DNA of 64,000 nucleotides from Myroides profundi (lineage in GTDB: Bacteria; Bacteroidota; Bacteroidia; Flavobacteriales; Flavobacteriaceae). Each line of letters begins with the position of its first letter. Position 1 is the first letter of the stretch. Positions 19,342 to 28,558 of this stretch are shown here, piece by piece. The translations under genes and the position numbers were made by a program. Under the pieces are notes generated by a model. That model was given only the letters and a program-made list of their open reading frames with translations, was not told the origin of the DNA and ran no database searches. Where the stretch lies: assembly GCF_000833025.1 (NCBI RefSeq), contig NZ_CP010817.1, positions 2,852,001-2,916,000 on the forward strand. Reading direction: 5' to 3'.

Positions 19342-19512
19342 ATGAGAAAAGAACAACAACAACCTAAAAACAAAGAGGTTACACCAAAATCAATTCTCTT
19401 AGATGTATTCAAAATCAAATACATCACACCACCTATTAGAAGCTATACTTCTAAAATATTTAACAATTACAGAAAAGAAGATCTAGAGATCAATATGTCT
19501 TTTAAGTACTAA
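19342..19512 (+). CDS. Possible small basic protein of 56 aa
   Basis: ATG at 19342 to a stop at 19510-19512. The product is lysine- and asparagine-rich (starts MRKEQQQPKNKEVTPKS), without signal peptide, membrane segment or known motif. It lies just upstream of the LuxR-type regulator gene on the same strand. No clear promoter or family supports it, so it could be a chance frame. Confidence 0.3.
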   Translation: MRKEQQQPKNKEVTPKSILLDVFKIKYITPPIRSYTSKIFNNYRKEDLEINMSFKY

Positions 19513-19532
19513 AATACATATAACATATCCCG

Positions 19533-19591
19533 TATCATTAGTATTACTCTAGTATTATTCGCCACTCAATCCTTAACTAGTACTAATGATA
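19533..19591. repeat. 11-bp inverted repeat upstream of the LuxR-type gene
   Basis: TATCATTAGTA (19533-19543) and its exact reverse complement TACTAATGATA (19581-19591), 37-nt spacer, about 135 bp before the regulator start. No U tract follows, so a binding site or leader hairpin fits better than a terminator. Confidence 0.5.
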
Positions 19592-19725
19592 TAGACTTTC
19601 TCACTATCAAAGTCAAAAATTGCTATTATAGAAAAGTACAGATGTCTACTGTTTTGGGCTAAGACAGCAGCTATCCCCTCGTACTCTAATCTATGGTATT
19701 GATTATTTATTGTTAAAAAATTAAA

Positions 19726-20979
19726 ATGGATTCGAAAAAAAAACAACAATATACCCATATAGGATTGGTTCCTATATCGGTAATACTGAGTTATGTCCTT
19801 ATAACTTGGCTATTTACTTTATTCATTAATATAAAGGATATAGTACTCACCTATACCTCATATACCCTATTTAAGATAGCTCCAACAATACTTCAGAATA
19901 TTGGATTGGGTCAACTATCTCTCTTTCAAGGTACTATTAGTATCAACAATTCCAGTAGTCTACATCTACACCATGAAATGACAGCCTATATAGACCTACC
20001 TATCAACTATTTTGTATCAGGTATATTCTATGGTATGGCTTTCTTAGGGTTAATAGCTAGTTTTATTATCTACCAAATCTTTAAAGAACGAAAATGGATT
20101 AGTTATTTATCTATACAGTTACTTATTACACTTTGTTTTATAACAGGTGATATCCTAAACCTATTTCATATTCATTTACAAGCAGTTGAATCTTTTTTAA
20201 AAGCAACTATTATCTCATCATCTATCATTTTTGTAGGAATGTTATTCTCGACATACTACCCATTTGGTACGAAGAGATTCATGTATAAGAATGAATTAAA
20301 GTTATATTCACTTACCTCTATCATAGCCATTGTATTATACTTCTCTAGCTATCTATATGGAGGCAAACATTCAGTAGTATTGGACATTACTGTTTTAGTA
20401 TTCTTTATTTTTGTACAATTAACTAAAAGGAATTTAAAACACAGAAAGCAATACTATCTTTATGTAGCTTTTTTAATATCATTGTGTATTCTGTTAGGAC
20501 TGAGCTTTATCAATCTAGAAATAGATGATCCTATCACTATTCAGAATCATGCTATGCCAAACTTAAAGCTATATGTATCAGCGATTATCGTGTTGAGTAT
20601 TATCAATAACTATGTGCTAGTCAGAAAAAACCAAAAACATAATGTACGCAACCGTGTTTTTATGTTTCAATATGTATTAATGCTGAAGAATTACCATAAA
20701 CTGCTAGTTCATGAAAAGAATACACAAACTCTAAAACAACCTGATACTATTACACTTAAAGATCATCAGGGAGACTTGTCTTATCATTTAAAGAACAATT
20801 ATAAACTAACTGAGAGAGAAGTAGATGTACTCTACCTCATCTGGGATGGACTGACTAATAAAGAGATAGCACATGAACTTAGTATAACGATAAGTACTAC
20901 TAAATATCATATTAGTAATATATATCTGAAGTTAAATGTAAACTCACGTTCACAGGTATTTGCATTAAAAGATTGGTAG
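19726..20979 (+). CDS. Membrane-anchored LuxR-family transcriptional regulator
   Basis: 417 aa. About seven to eight hydrophobic segments fill residues 12-310 (for example SVILSYVLITWLFTLFI, YGMAFLGLIASFIIYQIF, LYVAFLISLCILLGLSFI). The C-terminal ~60 residues are a LuxR/NarL-type helix-turn-helix: LTEREVDVLYLIWDGLTNKE, IAHELSITISTTKYHISNIY, LKLNVNSRSQ. So a membrane sensor region is joined directly to a DNA-binding domain without a receiver domain. The start at 19726 gives a short charged N-terminus (MDSKKKQQY) before the first membrane segment. The family has no defined signal. Its position beside the surface-protein operon and the long leader region suggests, but does not show, control of that operon. 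Confidence 0.82.
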   Translation: MDSKKKQQYTHIGLVPISVILSYVLITWLFTLFINIKDIVLTYTSYTLFKIAPTILQNIGLGQLSLFQGTISINNSSSLHLHHEMTAYIDLPINYFVSGIFYGMAFLGLIASFIIYQIFKERKWISYLSIQLLITLCFITGDILNLFHIHLQAVESFLKATIISSSIIFVGMLFSTYYPFGTKRFMYKNELKLYSLTSIIAIVLYFSSYLYGGKHSVVLDITVLVFFIFVQLTKRNLKHRKQYYLYVAFLISLCILLGLSFINLEIDDPITIQNHAMPNLKLYVSAIIVLSIINNYVLVRKNQKHNVRNRVFMFQYVLMLKNYHKLLVHEKNTQTLKQPDTITLKDHQGDLSYHLKNNYKLTEREVDVLYLIWDGLTNKEIAHELSITISTTKYHISNIYLKLNVNSRSQVFALKDW

Positions 20980-21027
20980 CATACTTGTATTACTTTTCTA
21001 TTACTAATGCAGCACTTAAAGTTGGGG

Positions 21028-21071
21028 TGAGTCCGTAGTGAGTCCGTTATGAGTCCGTACTGACTCCGTTA
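21028..21071. repeat. Four 11-bp tandem repeats (TGAGTCCGTNN)
   Basis: Units TGAGTCCGTAG, TGAGTCCGTTA, TGAGTCCGTAC and TGACTCCGTTA follow without gaps. The 11-bp period is about one DNA helical turn. They lie 49 bp after the LuxR-type gene, in the 327-bp gap before the his operon end; apart from these and the terminator at 21158 I see nothing in that gap. Confidence 0.85.
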
Positions 21072-21157
21072 ATTCATGTAAAATAACGGATTGAACACGA
21101 ACTTATTGACCTCTTACTAAGTTGTCGTTCAGAAAGAAACACCAAATCAAGATAAAT

Positions 21158-21196
21158 TAAACAAAAACAGACTTGCTATTTATGAGCAAGTCTGTA
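21158..21196 (-). terminator. Intrinsic terminator of the his operon
   Basis: ACAGACTTGCT (21167-21177) pairs perfectly with AGCAAGTCTGT (21185-21195), 7-nt loop; on the minus strand a TTTTTGTTTAAT tail follows. It lies about 110 bp after the hisIE stop. Confidence 0.85.
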
Positions 21197-21306
21197 TTAT
21201 TTTGACATATACCTTATCAAAATTCGCATATTTAGAAAATATTTTTTACTAAACAGAAATATCAGAATTTTACAGCAATACTATATCTCACAAAATATAG
21301 GGATAG

Positions 21307-21903
21307 TTATTTAAGATGTCTTTCTTTCAAAACTGATTCTATATCACTTAGGACGAAACCTTTCGCTTTTAATAAAATAAGATAGTGATATAATAAGTCT
21401 GCTGCTTCATTCTTAAAGAGAGTATCGTTATCATCTTTAGCTTCGATAACTAACTCCACTGCTTCTTCTCCTACTTTTTGAGCAACTTTATTGATTCCTC
21501 TCTTAAATAGTTGGTTGGTATATGATGATTCCACATTGTTATCAATACGCTCACTGATAATATTCTCTAAGGTGTAAACAAAACCTTTATCACCAATCTC
21601 TCCAAAACAAGAAGTACTTCCTGTATGGCATGTAGCCCCTATAGCTTTTACTTTTATCAATAGACAGTCTCTATCACAGTCAGTCAAAATCTCTTTTACT
21701 AGTAAATAATTACCTGAAGTTTCTCCTTTAGTCCAGAGTCTATTTTTAGTACGACTATAGAACGTTACTTTACCTTCTGTAATCGTCTGTTGATAGGCTT
21801 CTTCATTCATATAACCTTGCATCAATACCTGCATCGAATCCTTATCTTGAATAATCACAGGTACTAACCCGTTGCCTTTATTAAAATCTATATCTAGTTT
21901 CAT
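21307..21903 (-). CDS. hisIE: Bifunctional phosphoribosyl-AMP cyclohydrolase / phosphoribosyl-ATP pyrophosphatase
   Basis: 198 aa with both domains in usual order. The PRA-CH (HisI) half at about 1-105 carries the metal/zinc-binding CDRDCLLIK and GATCHTGSTSCF motifs; the PRA-PH (HisE) half at about 110-198 has GEEAVELVIEAKDDN and NEAADLLYHYLILL. It carries out steps 2 and 3 of histidine synthesis, PR-ATP to PR-AMP to ProFAR. Its start overlaps the hisF stop by 4 bp (translational coupling). Last gene of the operon, followed by the terminator at 21158-21196. Confidence 0.97.
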   Translation of the reverse strand: MKLDIDFNKGNGLVPVIIQDKDSMQVLMQGYMNEEAYQQTITEGKVTFYSRTKNRLWTKGETSGNYLLVKEILTDCDRDCLLIKVKAIGATCHTGSTSCFGEIGDKGFVYTLENIISERIDNNVESSYTNQLFKRGINKVAQKVGEEAVELVIEAKDDNDTLFKNEAADLLYHYLILLKAKGFVLSDIESVLKERHLK

Positions 21904-22652
21904 CTTACACTTATATTATTTGTTTTTAATACTTGCTTTAACTCTGGTATACTTACCTCTCCATAGTGAAATATACTAGCTGCTAACGCACCTGTAGCCT
22001 GCGTCTGAGTAAACACTTGTGAGAAATGTTCTACAGCCCCAGCTCCACCAGATGCTATCACAGGTATATTTACCGTTTTAGCTATCTCAGCTGTAATATC
22101 CAGTGCAAAGCCTGCTTTCGTACCGTCATTATTCATTGAGGTCAGTAGTATCTCACCTGCCCCTAAACTAGCTACTTGCTTAGCCCAATCTATAGTCTTT
22201 AGCTCGGTCTTGATACGTCCACCTGCACTGTATACCCACCATTCACCCTCTTCGTACTTTGTATCTATGGCTACCACTGCACATTGACTCCCCAATGCCT
22301 GGGCAATCTCCTGTATTAGCTCAGGTCTCTTGATAGCAGCTGAATTAACACTTACTTTATCTGCGCCTGCTCTCACTAAATCTATTGCTTGTTCTCTAGT
22401 ACTAATCCCACCACCTACGGTAAAAGGGATATTAATCTGACTTGCAATCTCATTAACCAAACCAATCAATGTCTTCCTATTCTCTATCGTAGCTGTGATA
22501 TCCAGAAAGACTAATTCGTCTGCTCCTTCTACTACATAGCGCTTTGCCAAGGCTATAGGATTACCAGCTCGCTGTATATCTAGGAAGTTAACCCCTTTGA
22601 CTACCTCGCCATTCTGAATATCCATACATGCTATTACTCTCTTCTTTAGCAT
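21900..22652 (-). CDS. hisF: Imidazole glycerol phosphate synthase cyclase subunit HisF
   Basis: 250 aa TIM barrel. [19 protein letters not shown] holds the N-terminal catalytic aspartate; [11 protein letters not shown] and [11 protein letters not shown] are the phosphate-binding loops, and the second catalytic aspartate region reads [13 protein letters not shown]. With HisH it turns PRFAR and ammonia into imidazole glycerol phosphate and AICAR. It overlaps hisA by 7 bp and hisIE by 4 bp. Confidence 0.97.
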   Translation of the reverse strand: MLKKRVIACMDIQNGEVVKGVNFLDIQRAGNPIALAKRYVVEGADELVFLDITATIENRKTLIGLVNEIASQINIPFTVGGGISTREQAIDLVRAGADKVSVNSAAIKRPELIQEIAQALGSQCAVVAIDTKYEEGEWWVYSAGGRIKTELKTIDWAKQVASLGAGEILLTSMNNDGTKAGFALDITAEIAKTVNIPVIASGGAGAVEHFSQVFTQTQATGALAASIFHYGEVSIPELKQVLKTNNISVR

Positions 22653-23359
22653 AATTCACTCAATTCTTTTAATGTTATTCTTCCTTCATAGATCGCTTTG
22701 CCGATGATCACTCCTTCACAACCTATCTCCTTTAGCTTGTATAATTCTGCTACCGTAGTTAACCCTCCACTAGCGATCAATTTTACCTCAGTATTCGTTA
22801 TAATCTCTTTATACAACTCAATAGCAGGTCCGTTTAACATTCCATCTTTTTCTATATCAGTGACTATGGTATAAGATACACCTCTCTGTTCATATGATTG
22901 GATAAACTCTAACACATCTGTATCAGCAGAGTCTAACCATCCTTGTGTCATAATCTTGCGCTGTTTACAATCTGCTCCTAATATAATCTGCTCACTTCCA
23001 TATCGCTCTAACCATGTTAAGAATAACTCTGGCTTAGTTGCTGCTATACTACCTACAGTCACTTGCTTAGCTCCACTATTAAAGGCAGTAATGATATCTG
23101 AGTCATTCTTAATACCTCCACCGAAATCTATCTGTAGATTAGTCTGAGTAGCTATCTCTTCTAATACCTTGGCATTCATTATTTGACTCGACTTAGCACC
23201 ATCTAAATCCACTACGTGTAGATACTTAATTCCTGCATCTTCAAACTGCTTCGCTACTTCTACTGGGCTTGTATTATACACTTTAGAGGTATTATAATCT
23301 CCTTTTGATAGTCGAACACACTGTCCTCCTATTATATCTATAGCTGGTATGATTCTCAT
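22646..23359 (-). CDS. hisA: ProFAR isomerase HisA
   Basis: 237 aa TIM barrel starting [20 protein letters not shown], with the catalytic aspartate in AIDI, the phosphate loop DFGGGIKND and a second catalytic aspartate in TDIEKDGML. It isomerises ProFAR to PRFAR in histidine synthesis and is a paralogue of HisF encoded next to it. Overlaps hisH by 4 bp. Confidence 0.97.
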   Translation of the reverse strand: MRIIPAIDIIGGQCVRLSKGDYNTSKVYNTSPVEVAKQFEDAGIKYLHVVDLDGAKSSQIMNAKVLEEIATQTNLQIDFGGGIKNDSDIITAFNSGAKQVTVGSIAATKPELFLTWLERYGSEQIILGADCKQRKIMTQGWLDSADTDVLEFIQSYEQRGVSYTIVTDIEKDGMLNGPAIELYKEIITNTEVKLIASGGLTTVAELYKLKEIGCEGVIIGKAIYEGRITLKELSELC

Positions 23360-23937
23360 AATTCTAAAAAATTCTTTAATAATAGTTCCCCAACTTTACC
23401 TGACTTCTCTGGGTGAAACTGTACTGCATAAAAATTACCTTTAGCTAAGGCAGCCGAAAAAGGCACAATATAATTATTAACAGCAATAGTATCCTTAGAT
23501 AAAGTAGCATAATAACTGTGTACAAAGTAGAAATCATCTAGCTCTTCAATCCCTTTAAACAAGGTCTCTTCATCTATCATATCACAATTATTCCATCCCA
23601 TATGAGGGACAATATCTGTGGCAGGAAAAAGCTTTACTTTATTGTCAAAAACACCTAATCCTGCTACATCTCCTTCTTCACTAGAGTGACACAACAGCTG
23701 CATTCCTAAACATATCCCCAGTACAGGCTGTTTTAAACCTATAATAACCTTATCTAACCCTTTATCTACTAAGTACCTCATCGCAGAAGAAGCCTCTCCT
23801 ACTCCTGGAAAGATCACTTTATCCGCAGAGGTAAGTATCGCTACATCATCTGTGACTATCGTCTGATACCCTAGTCGTTCTATAGCATTCTGTACAGACT
23901 GTACATTACCTGCATTATATTTTAAGATTGCGATCAT
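23356..23937 (-). CDS. hisH: Imidazole glycerol phosphate synthase glutaminase subunit HisH
   Basis: 193 aa class I glutamine amidotransferase. The nucleophile cysteine is in [10 protein letters not shown] and the catalytic His/Glu in [10 protein letters not shown]; the substrate-binding PHMGWNN motif is also present. It supplies ammonia to HisF. Overlaps hisB and hisA by 4 bp each. Confidence 0.97.
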   Translation of the reverse strand: MIAILKYNAGNVQSVQNAIERLGYQTIVTDDVAILTSADKVIFPGVGEASSAMRYLVDKGLDKVIIGLKQPVLGICLGMQLLCHSSEEGDVAGLGVFDNKVKLFPATDIVPHMGWNNCDMIDEETLFKGIEELDDFYFVHSYYATLSKDTIAVNNYIVPFSAALAKGNFYAVQFHPEKSGKVGELLLKNFLEL

Positions 23938-25025
23938 AGTATGCCTTTAGTACTTGGTATATTGTAATTCTCCGTTTTGCTTACTGCCATCTTTATTGCT
24001 TTAGCAAAGGCTTTAAAGATAGACTCTATCTTGTGGTGCTCATTGTCACCTTCTACCTTTATATTCAGATTACAACTCGCTGCATCAGCAAAGGATTTGA
24101 AAAAGTGATAGAACATCTCTGTCGGCATATCACCTACTTTCTCTCTCTTAAACTCCGCGTCCCACATCAGCCATGCTCTCCCTCCGAAGTCTATAGCTAC
24201 CTGAGCGAGACACTCATCCATCGGTAGTAAGAAGCCATATCTCTCTATTCCCTTTTTATTACCTAGTGCTCGTTTAAAAGCAGTACCTAATGCAATAGCT
24301 GTATCTTCTATCGTGTGGTGTTCATCTACTTGTAAGTCACCTTTGACCTTTATTTTTAGACCTATATTACCATGTCTATTGACTTGTTCTAACATATGAT
24401 CAAAGAATCCTAAACCTGTCTCGATAACACAGTCTTTAGCACTGTCTAGATTCACTTCTATATCAATCGTAGTCTCATTGGTCTTTCTGTATTCTTTACC
24501 TATACGGGGTTGTTGCTTTAAGAACTGATAGATCTCCTCCCAATCCATTGTGCTCAATTTAGCACGGTCATCTTCAACCTCATTGATATAAATAACTTTG
24601 CTTCCTAAATTCTCTGCTAACTGTATATCCGTTACTCTATCTCCTAAGACATAAGAGTTCGCTAAATCATAGTCTCCATAGACATACTTGCCTAACATTC
24701 CTAATCCTGGTTTACGCGTAGGTTTATTTTCGTAGTCAAAAGAGTCATCTACATAAATATCCGTAAATGTCACTCCCTCTCCTGCTAGTGTGTCCAATAT
24801 AAAGTTCTGCACAGGCCAAAAGGTATCTTCTGGAAATGAAGCAGTTCCTAGACCATCTTGATTACTAACTAAAACTAAAGTGTAATCTAACTCTCTAGCT
24901 ATCTTAGACAAACTAGAAATAGCCTTAGGTAAGAATACTAACTTCTCAAAACTATCAATCTGAAAGTCTTCAGGTTCTTTAATAATAGTTCCGTCTCTAT
25001 CTATAAATAATACTTTCTTACTCAC
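23934..25025 (-). CDS. hisB: Bifunctional histidinol-phosphatase / imidazoleglycerol-phosphate dehydratase HisB
   Basis: 363 aa. The N-terminal HAD phosphatase domain (about 1-165) has the DxDxT-type [14 protein letters not shown] motif and a [12 protein letters not shown] acidic motif. The C-terminal dehydratase domain (about 175-363) has the paired metal-binding motifs [14 protein letters not shown] and [18 protein letters not shown]. It covers two non-consecutive steps of histidine synthesis. The fused form is found in enterobacteria and many Bacteroidota. It overlaps hisC by 8 bp. Confidence 0.97.
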   Translation of the reverse strand: MSKKVLFIDRDGTIIKEPEDFQIDSFEKLVFLPKAISSLSKIARELDYTLVLVSNQDGLGTASFPEDTFWPVQNFILDTLAGEGVTFTDIYVDDSFDYENKPTRKPGLGMLGKYVYGDYDLANSYVLGDRVTDIQLAENLGSKVIYINEVEDDRAKLSTMDWEEIYQFLKQQPRIGKEYRKTNETTIDIEVNLDSAKDCVIETGLGFFDHMLEQVNRHGNIGLKIKVKGDLQVDEHHTIEDTAIALGTAFKRALGNKKGIERYGFLLPMDECLAQVAIDFGGRAWLMWDAEFKREKVGDMPTEMFYHFFKSFADAASCNLNIKVEGDNEHHKIESIFKAFAKAIKMAVSKTENYNIPSTKGIL

Positions 25026-26064
25026 GATCTATTGTTTTTAATGCAGTTATTAATTGATTATTTTCCTCTGATGTACCTATCGAAATACGCAAAGTATTCT
25101 CTACAACTTTACTTCTATTTCTCACGATAATTTGCTTATTAATCAAGGCTTCATATACCTTATCCGCATTACCAAATTCAACTAATAGATAATTAGTCTG
25201 TGAGGGACATACTCTCTTCACAATAGAAAGTTGCTTCAACTCTTGGATGAGTTTCTCTCTTTCCTCGATAAGTAGCTTTATTCTTTGTTGAAATCCTGCT
25301 GTATCTTGTAGTTGCTTTATAGCTTCTTCTTGTGTTACACTACTTAGATTATAAGGAGATTTCACCTTGTTAAAATAAGAGACTAACTCCTCACTCATCC
25401 ATGCCATACCGATGCGAAGTCCTGCCATTCCCCATCCCTTAGAAAGAGTCTGTAAAACGATTAGATTATTATACTTCGCTAACTCCTCTAGCCAAGAAGG
25501 CTCATTGCTAAAGTCTATATAAGCTTCGTCTATAATGACTATCCCTTTAAATCTAGTTAATAACGCTGTGATACTGTTTCTATCTAATAGATTACCCGTA
25601 GGATTATTAGGTGAACAGATAAACATCAGCTTCACGGTAGGGTCTTCTAAATAAGGCTCTACTACCGCTGGTTCTAAATCAAATGCATCATTAAGAGGAA
25701 GAGGTATTAACTCTACCGCATTAACATCTGCATAAACTTCATACATCGCATAAGTAGGCGTAAATACGATAGCCTTATCCTTATTAGGCTGACAAAAGAT
25801 GCGATACACTAGATCAATAGCTTCATCACTTCCATTCCCTAAAAACAGCTGATTAGGCTTTCCTCCTTTTACTTTACTGATAACTTGCTTTAATGCTAAT
25901 TGATATGGATCAGGGTATCGGTTAACTGTTCCGAATGGATTCTCATTCGCATCTAAGAATATTCCTTTTTCCCCTTTATACTCATCTTTAGCACTTGCAT
26001 AAGGAGATAAAGCCTTAATATTAGGGCGAACTAATTCGTTTATATTTATTTTATTATTACTCAT
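25018..26064 (-). CDS. hisC: Histidinol-phosphate aminotransferase HisC
   Basis: 348 aa fold-type I PLP enzyme. The PLP lysine lies in [25 protein letters not shown] and IIDEAYIDF are the conserved cofactor-contact motifs. It converts imidazole-acetol phosphate to histidinol phosphate using glutamate. Overlaps hisD by 8 bp and hisB by 8 bp. Confidence 0.97.
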   Translation of the reverse strand: MSNNKININELVRPNIKALSPYASAKDEYKGEKGIFLDANENPFGTVNRYPDPYQLALKQVISKVKGGKPNQLFLGNGSDEAIDLVYRIFCQPNKDKAIVFTPTYAMYEVYADVNAVELIPLPLNDAFDLEPAVVEPYLEDPTVKLMFICSPNNPTGNLLDRNSITALLTRFKGIVIIDEAYIDFSNEPSWLEELAKYNNLIVLQTLSKGWGMAGLRIGMAWMSEELVSYFNKVKSPYNLSSVTQEEAIKQLQDTAGFQQRIKLLIEEREKLIQELKQLSIVKRVCPSQTNYLLVEFGNADKVYEALINKQIIVRNRSKVVENTLRISIGTSEENNQLITALKTIDRE

Positions 26065-27346
26065 TGCTTAGTTTTTTAAGGCGAATACTAACAGCATTTT
26101 TGTGAGCAATTAACTCTTCTGCCTCTGCCATTACTTCGATTGTTTTACCTATGTTTTTTAACCCTTGTTTTGTTAGCTTTTGAAAAGTAATCTTCTTTAC
26201 AAAGCTGTCTACTGATACCCCACTATAGCTCTTCGCATAGCCATTCGTAGGTAGAGTGTGATTAGTACCACTTGCATAATCACCAGCGCTCTCACAAGAA
26301 TAAGCTCCTAAGAATACAGAACCTGCATTGATTACTAAGTCTATATACTTCTCGGCATTCTCTATATTTAAGATTAAGTGTTCAGGCGCATAAGCATTAC
26401 TAAAAGCAATACATTCTTCTATAGTCGATAATTCTATCATCAAGCTATTGTTCAGTGTCTGTTTTGCTAAGTCTTTACGAGGTAGTTCCTCTAGTTGTTT
26501 CTCCAATGCCTCAGCTACTTCACTTATCTTCTGTTTTGTTGTGGTCACAAAGACTACTTGACTATCTGTTCCGTGCTCCGCCTGTGATAATAGATCTGCT
26601 GCTATATAATCTACATCAGCCTCTTGATCTGCGATGACTAAGACCTCACTTGGTCCTGCTGGCATATCGATAGCTATGCCTTGTGCCTGTACTAACTCTT
26701 TAGCCTTAGTTACATATTGATTACCAGGGCCAAATATCTTATATACTTGAGGCACTGTCTCTGTACCATACGCCATTGCCGCAATAGCTTGTGCTCCACC
26801 AATCTTAAATATAGTCTCTATCCCTAGGTATTGCGCAGCATAAAGAACTACCTCATTTACTTTGCCTTGTTTGTTACACGGTGTACACAATACCAATTCT
26901 TTACAACCTGCTAATTGAGCAGGAATAGTTAGCATTAACAAGGTGGAAAACAACGGAGCTGTACCACCTGGTATATAAAGTCCTACTTTCTCTATTCCTA
27001 CACTCTTTCTCCAGCAACTCACTCCTTCTATAGTCTCTACTTTATCTTCTGTAGATAATTGAGACTGGTGAAACGTTCTGATATTTGATGCTGCTATAGC
27101 TATAGCATCTTTGATATCCTGATTGACTAAAGTAGCAGCTTCTTCTATCTCCTGTCTACTTACCCTGAAGTCTGTTAACTGTACTCCATCAAATAATGAA
27201 GCATAATTCTGAACAGCCTGATCTCCTCTTTCTTTGACTTGTTTAAGTACTGTACTGATACTCTCATTTAGACTTTCTGTCGTGATAATAGGGCGTTTTG
27301 TTACCCCTATCCATTCTTCTCTTGCAGGTTTATATACTGTTATCAT
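26057..27346 (-). CDS. hisD: Histidinol dehydrogenase HisD
   Basis: 429 aa, full family length. KVGLYIPGGTAPLFSTLLM and the IFGPGNQYVTKAKE and MPAGPSEVLVIAD motifs are diagnostic; the zinc-site region LLSQAEHGTDSQV follows. It oxidises histidinol to histidine in two NAD-dependent steps, the last of the pathway. It starts 11 bp after the hisG stop. Confidence 0.97.
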   Translation of the reverse strand: MITVYKPAREEWIGVTKRPIITTESLNESISTVLKQVKERGDQAVQNYASLFDGVQLTDFRVSRQEIEEAATLVNQDIKDAIAIAASNIRTFHQSQLSTEDKVETIEGVSCWRKSVGIEKVGLYIPGGTAPLFSTLLMLTIPAQLAGCKELVLCTPCNKQGKVNEVVLYAAQYLGIETIFKIGGAQAIAAMAYGTETVPQVYKIFGPGNQYVTKAKELVQAQGIAIDMPAGPSEVLVIADQEADVDYIAADLLSQAEHGTDSQVVFVTTTKQKISEVAEALEKQLEELPRKDLAKQTLNNSLMIELSTIEECIAFSNAYAPEHLILNIENAEKYIDLVINAGSVFLGAYSCESAGDYASGTNHTLPTNGYAKSYSGVSVDSFVKKITFQKLTKQGLKNIGKTIEVMAEAEELIAHKNAVSIRLKKLSNE

Positions 27347-27357
27347 AACTTCTCGTT

Positions 27358-28215
27358 TTAGTAAATCATTTTTTCTATTGGAGCTACTAGAATTCCCTCT
27401 GCTCCTAAGGCTTTTAACTCGTCGATGATATCCCAGAATTGGTCTTCTTGGATAACAGAGTGTAGGCTACTCCAACCATCATCTGCTAAGGGTAAGACAG
27501 TAGGACTCTTCATCCCTGGTAGTATAGAGATGATCTGTTCTAACTTATCATTAGGAGCATTTAATAAAATATACTTGCGTTCCTTAGCATTTAAAACAGA
27601 TTTAATTCTAAACAAGAGTTTATCTAATAAGACTTGTTTCTCCTTTCCTAAAGCTTGGTTGCTAATTAAGACTGCTTGGCTGTCTAGCACCTTGTCTACT
27701 TCTTTAAGTCCATTAGACATCAGTGTAGAACCACTACTCACGATATCACATACCCCATTAGCAAGACCAATGCTAGGCGCTATTTCCACACTTCCTGAGA
27801 TAAACTCTATAGAAGCATTCACGCCTTGTTGTTTTAAGTATTTTTCTAAGATAAAGGGATAAGAAGTCGCTATCTTTTTGCCTTCAAAGTAAGTAATGCC
27901 AGTATAGTCAACTTCTTTAGATACAGCTAAACTCAATCTACAACTACCAAAGCCTAAATATTCTAACACCTTGACAGGGAGATTAGCCTCTAAGTACACA
28001 TTCTCTCCTACGATACCGATATCAGCTACTTGCTGTTCTACATATTTCGTAACATCATCATCACGCAAGAACAGTACTTCGATAGGGAAGTTCTTACTTT
28101 CGGCAATTAGTTTACCTCCACCATTAGGAAACTTAATGCCGCATTCTTTTAATAATTCTAGGGATTTCTCACTAAGACGTCCACTTTTTTGGATTGCAAT
28201 TTTTAATTTACTCAT
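27358..28215 (-). CDS. hisG: ATP phosphoribosyltransferase HisG (long form)
   Basis: 285 aa, the long form with a C-terminal allosteric domain (about 215-285), so no HisZ subunit is needed. KIAIQKSGRLSEKSLELL begins the catalytic domain, and GVCDIVSSGSTLMSNGLKE is the PRPP-binding loop. It makes the first, committed step (ATP + PRPP) and is normally feedback-inhibited by histidine. First structural gene of the operon, preceded by the leader peptide and attenuator at 28282-28408. Confidence 0.97.
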   Translation of the reverse strand: MSKLKIAIQKSGRLSEKSLELLKECGIKFPNGGGKLIAESKNFPIEVLFLRDDDVTKYVEQQVADIGIVGENVYLEANLPVKVLEYLGFGSCRLSLAVSKEVDYTGITYFEGKKIATSYPFILEKYLKQQGVNASIEFISGSVEIAPSIGLANGVCDIVSSGSTLMSNGLKEVDKVLDSQAVLISNQALGKEKQVLLDKLLFRIKSVLNAKERKYILLNAPNDKLEQIISILPGMKSPTVLPLADDGWSSLHSVIQEDQFWDIIDELKALGAEGILVAPIEKMIY

Positions 28216-28281
28216 GTTATTTTTTGATTAAAAAGTTCGAGTAAACCGATAGGAAGTATCAAATAGCAATACGCTTAAAAA

Positions 28282-28314
28282 CAAAAAATCCCGTCTGATT
28301 TACTCAAACGGGAT
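28282..28314 (-). terminator. his attenuator terminator
   Basis: On the minus strand an 11-bp stem (28288-28298 with 28304-28314, one G-U wobble), 5-nt loop and a run of six T. It lies between the histidine-rich leader peptide and hisG, where a ribosome-mediated attenuator is expected. Confidence 0.88.
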
Positions 28315-28348
28315 AATTAGATATTTTTGATTCAAATACACCATATCA

Positions 28349-28408
28349 TTACCAGCTCGTAAGAGTACAAGTAGAATGATGATGATGATGTAATTGACTT
28401 GGATACAT
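28349..28408 (-). CDS. hisL: his operon leader peptide with five consecutive His codons
   Basis: ATG at 28408, stop TAA at 28351-28349; 19 residues, MYPSQLHHHHHSTCTLTSW. Five CAT codons in a row occupy residues 7-11. A terminator hairpin lies 35 nt downstream, then hisG. This is the classical ribosome-mediated attenuation layout: shortage of charged tRNA-His stalls the ribosome on the His run and favours an antiterminator. The antiterminator pairing was not worked out here. Confidence 0.9.
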   Translation of the reverse strand: MYPSQLHHHHHSTCTLTSW

Positions 28409-28432
28409 GTCTTTTTTGTTTATTTGATAGGT

Positions 28433-28440
28433 CAAATGTA
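28433..28440 (-). promoter_or_regulatory. Candidate -7 box of the his operon
   Basis: Minus strand reads TACATTTG, matching TAnnTTTG, about 25 nt before the leader-peptide start. No good -33 TTTG at 19-21 nt. Confidence 0.55.
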
Positions 28441-28515
28441 TATATAATTTTAATACACTTGGTTAATTATTTTTATTTATTTCTTATACTTTTCAAATAC
28501 TGTCTATTTAAAACA

Positions 28516-28540
28516 GCTTGCAAACTTAATGATAGCAAGC
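28516..28540 (-). terminator. Weak terminator after the alpha/beta hydrolase gene
   Basis: GCTTGC (28516-28521) and GCAAGC (28535-28540) form a 6-bp stem; the minus-strand tail is TGTTTTAAAT. Only 19 bp after the stop of the hydrolase gene. Confidence 0.5.
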
Positions 28541-28558
28541 CTTTTAACCTATTAACAA

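Noticed and set aside
19573..19758. 61-codon minus-strand frame that could explain the 18434 terminator
   Set aside because: No motif, no promoter, and it overlaps the LuxR-type gene start; too far from the terminator to be convincing.
27425..27862. 145-codon open frame opposite hisG
   Set aside because: It lies wholly antisense to a certain hisG gene and has no recognisable product; it is a shadow frame.
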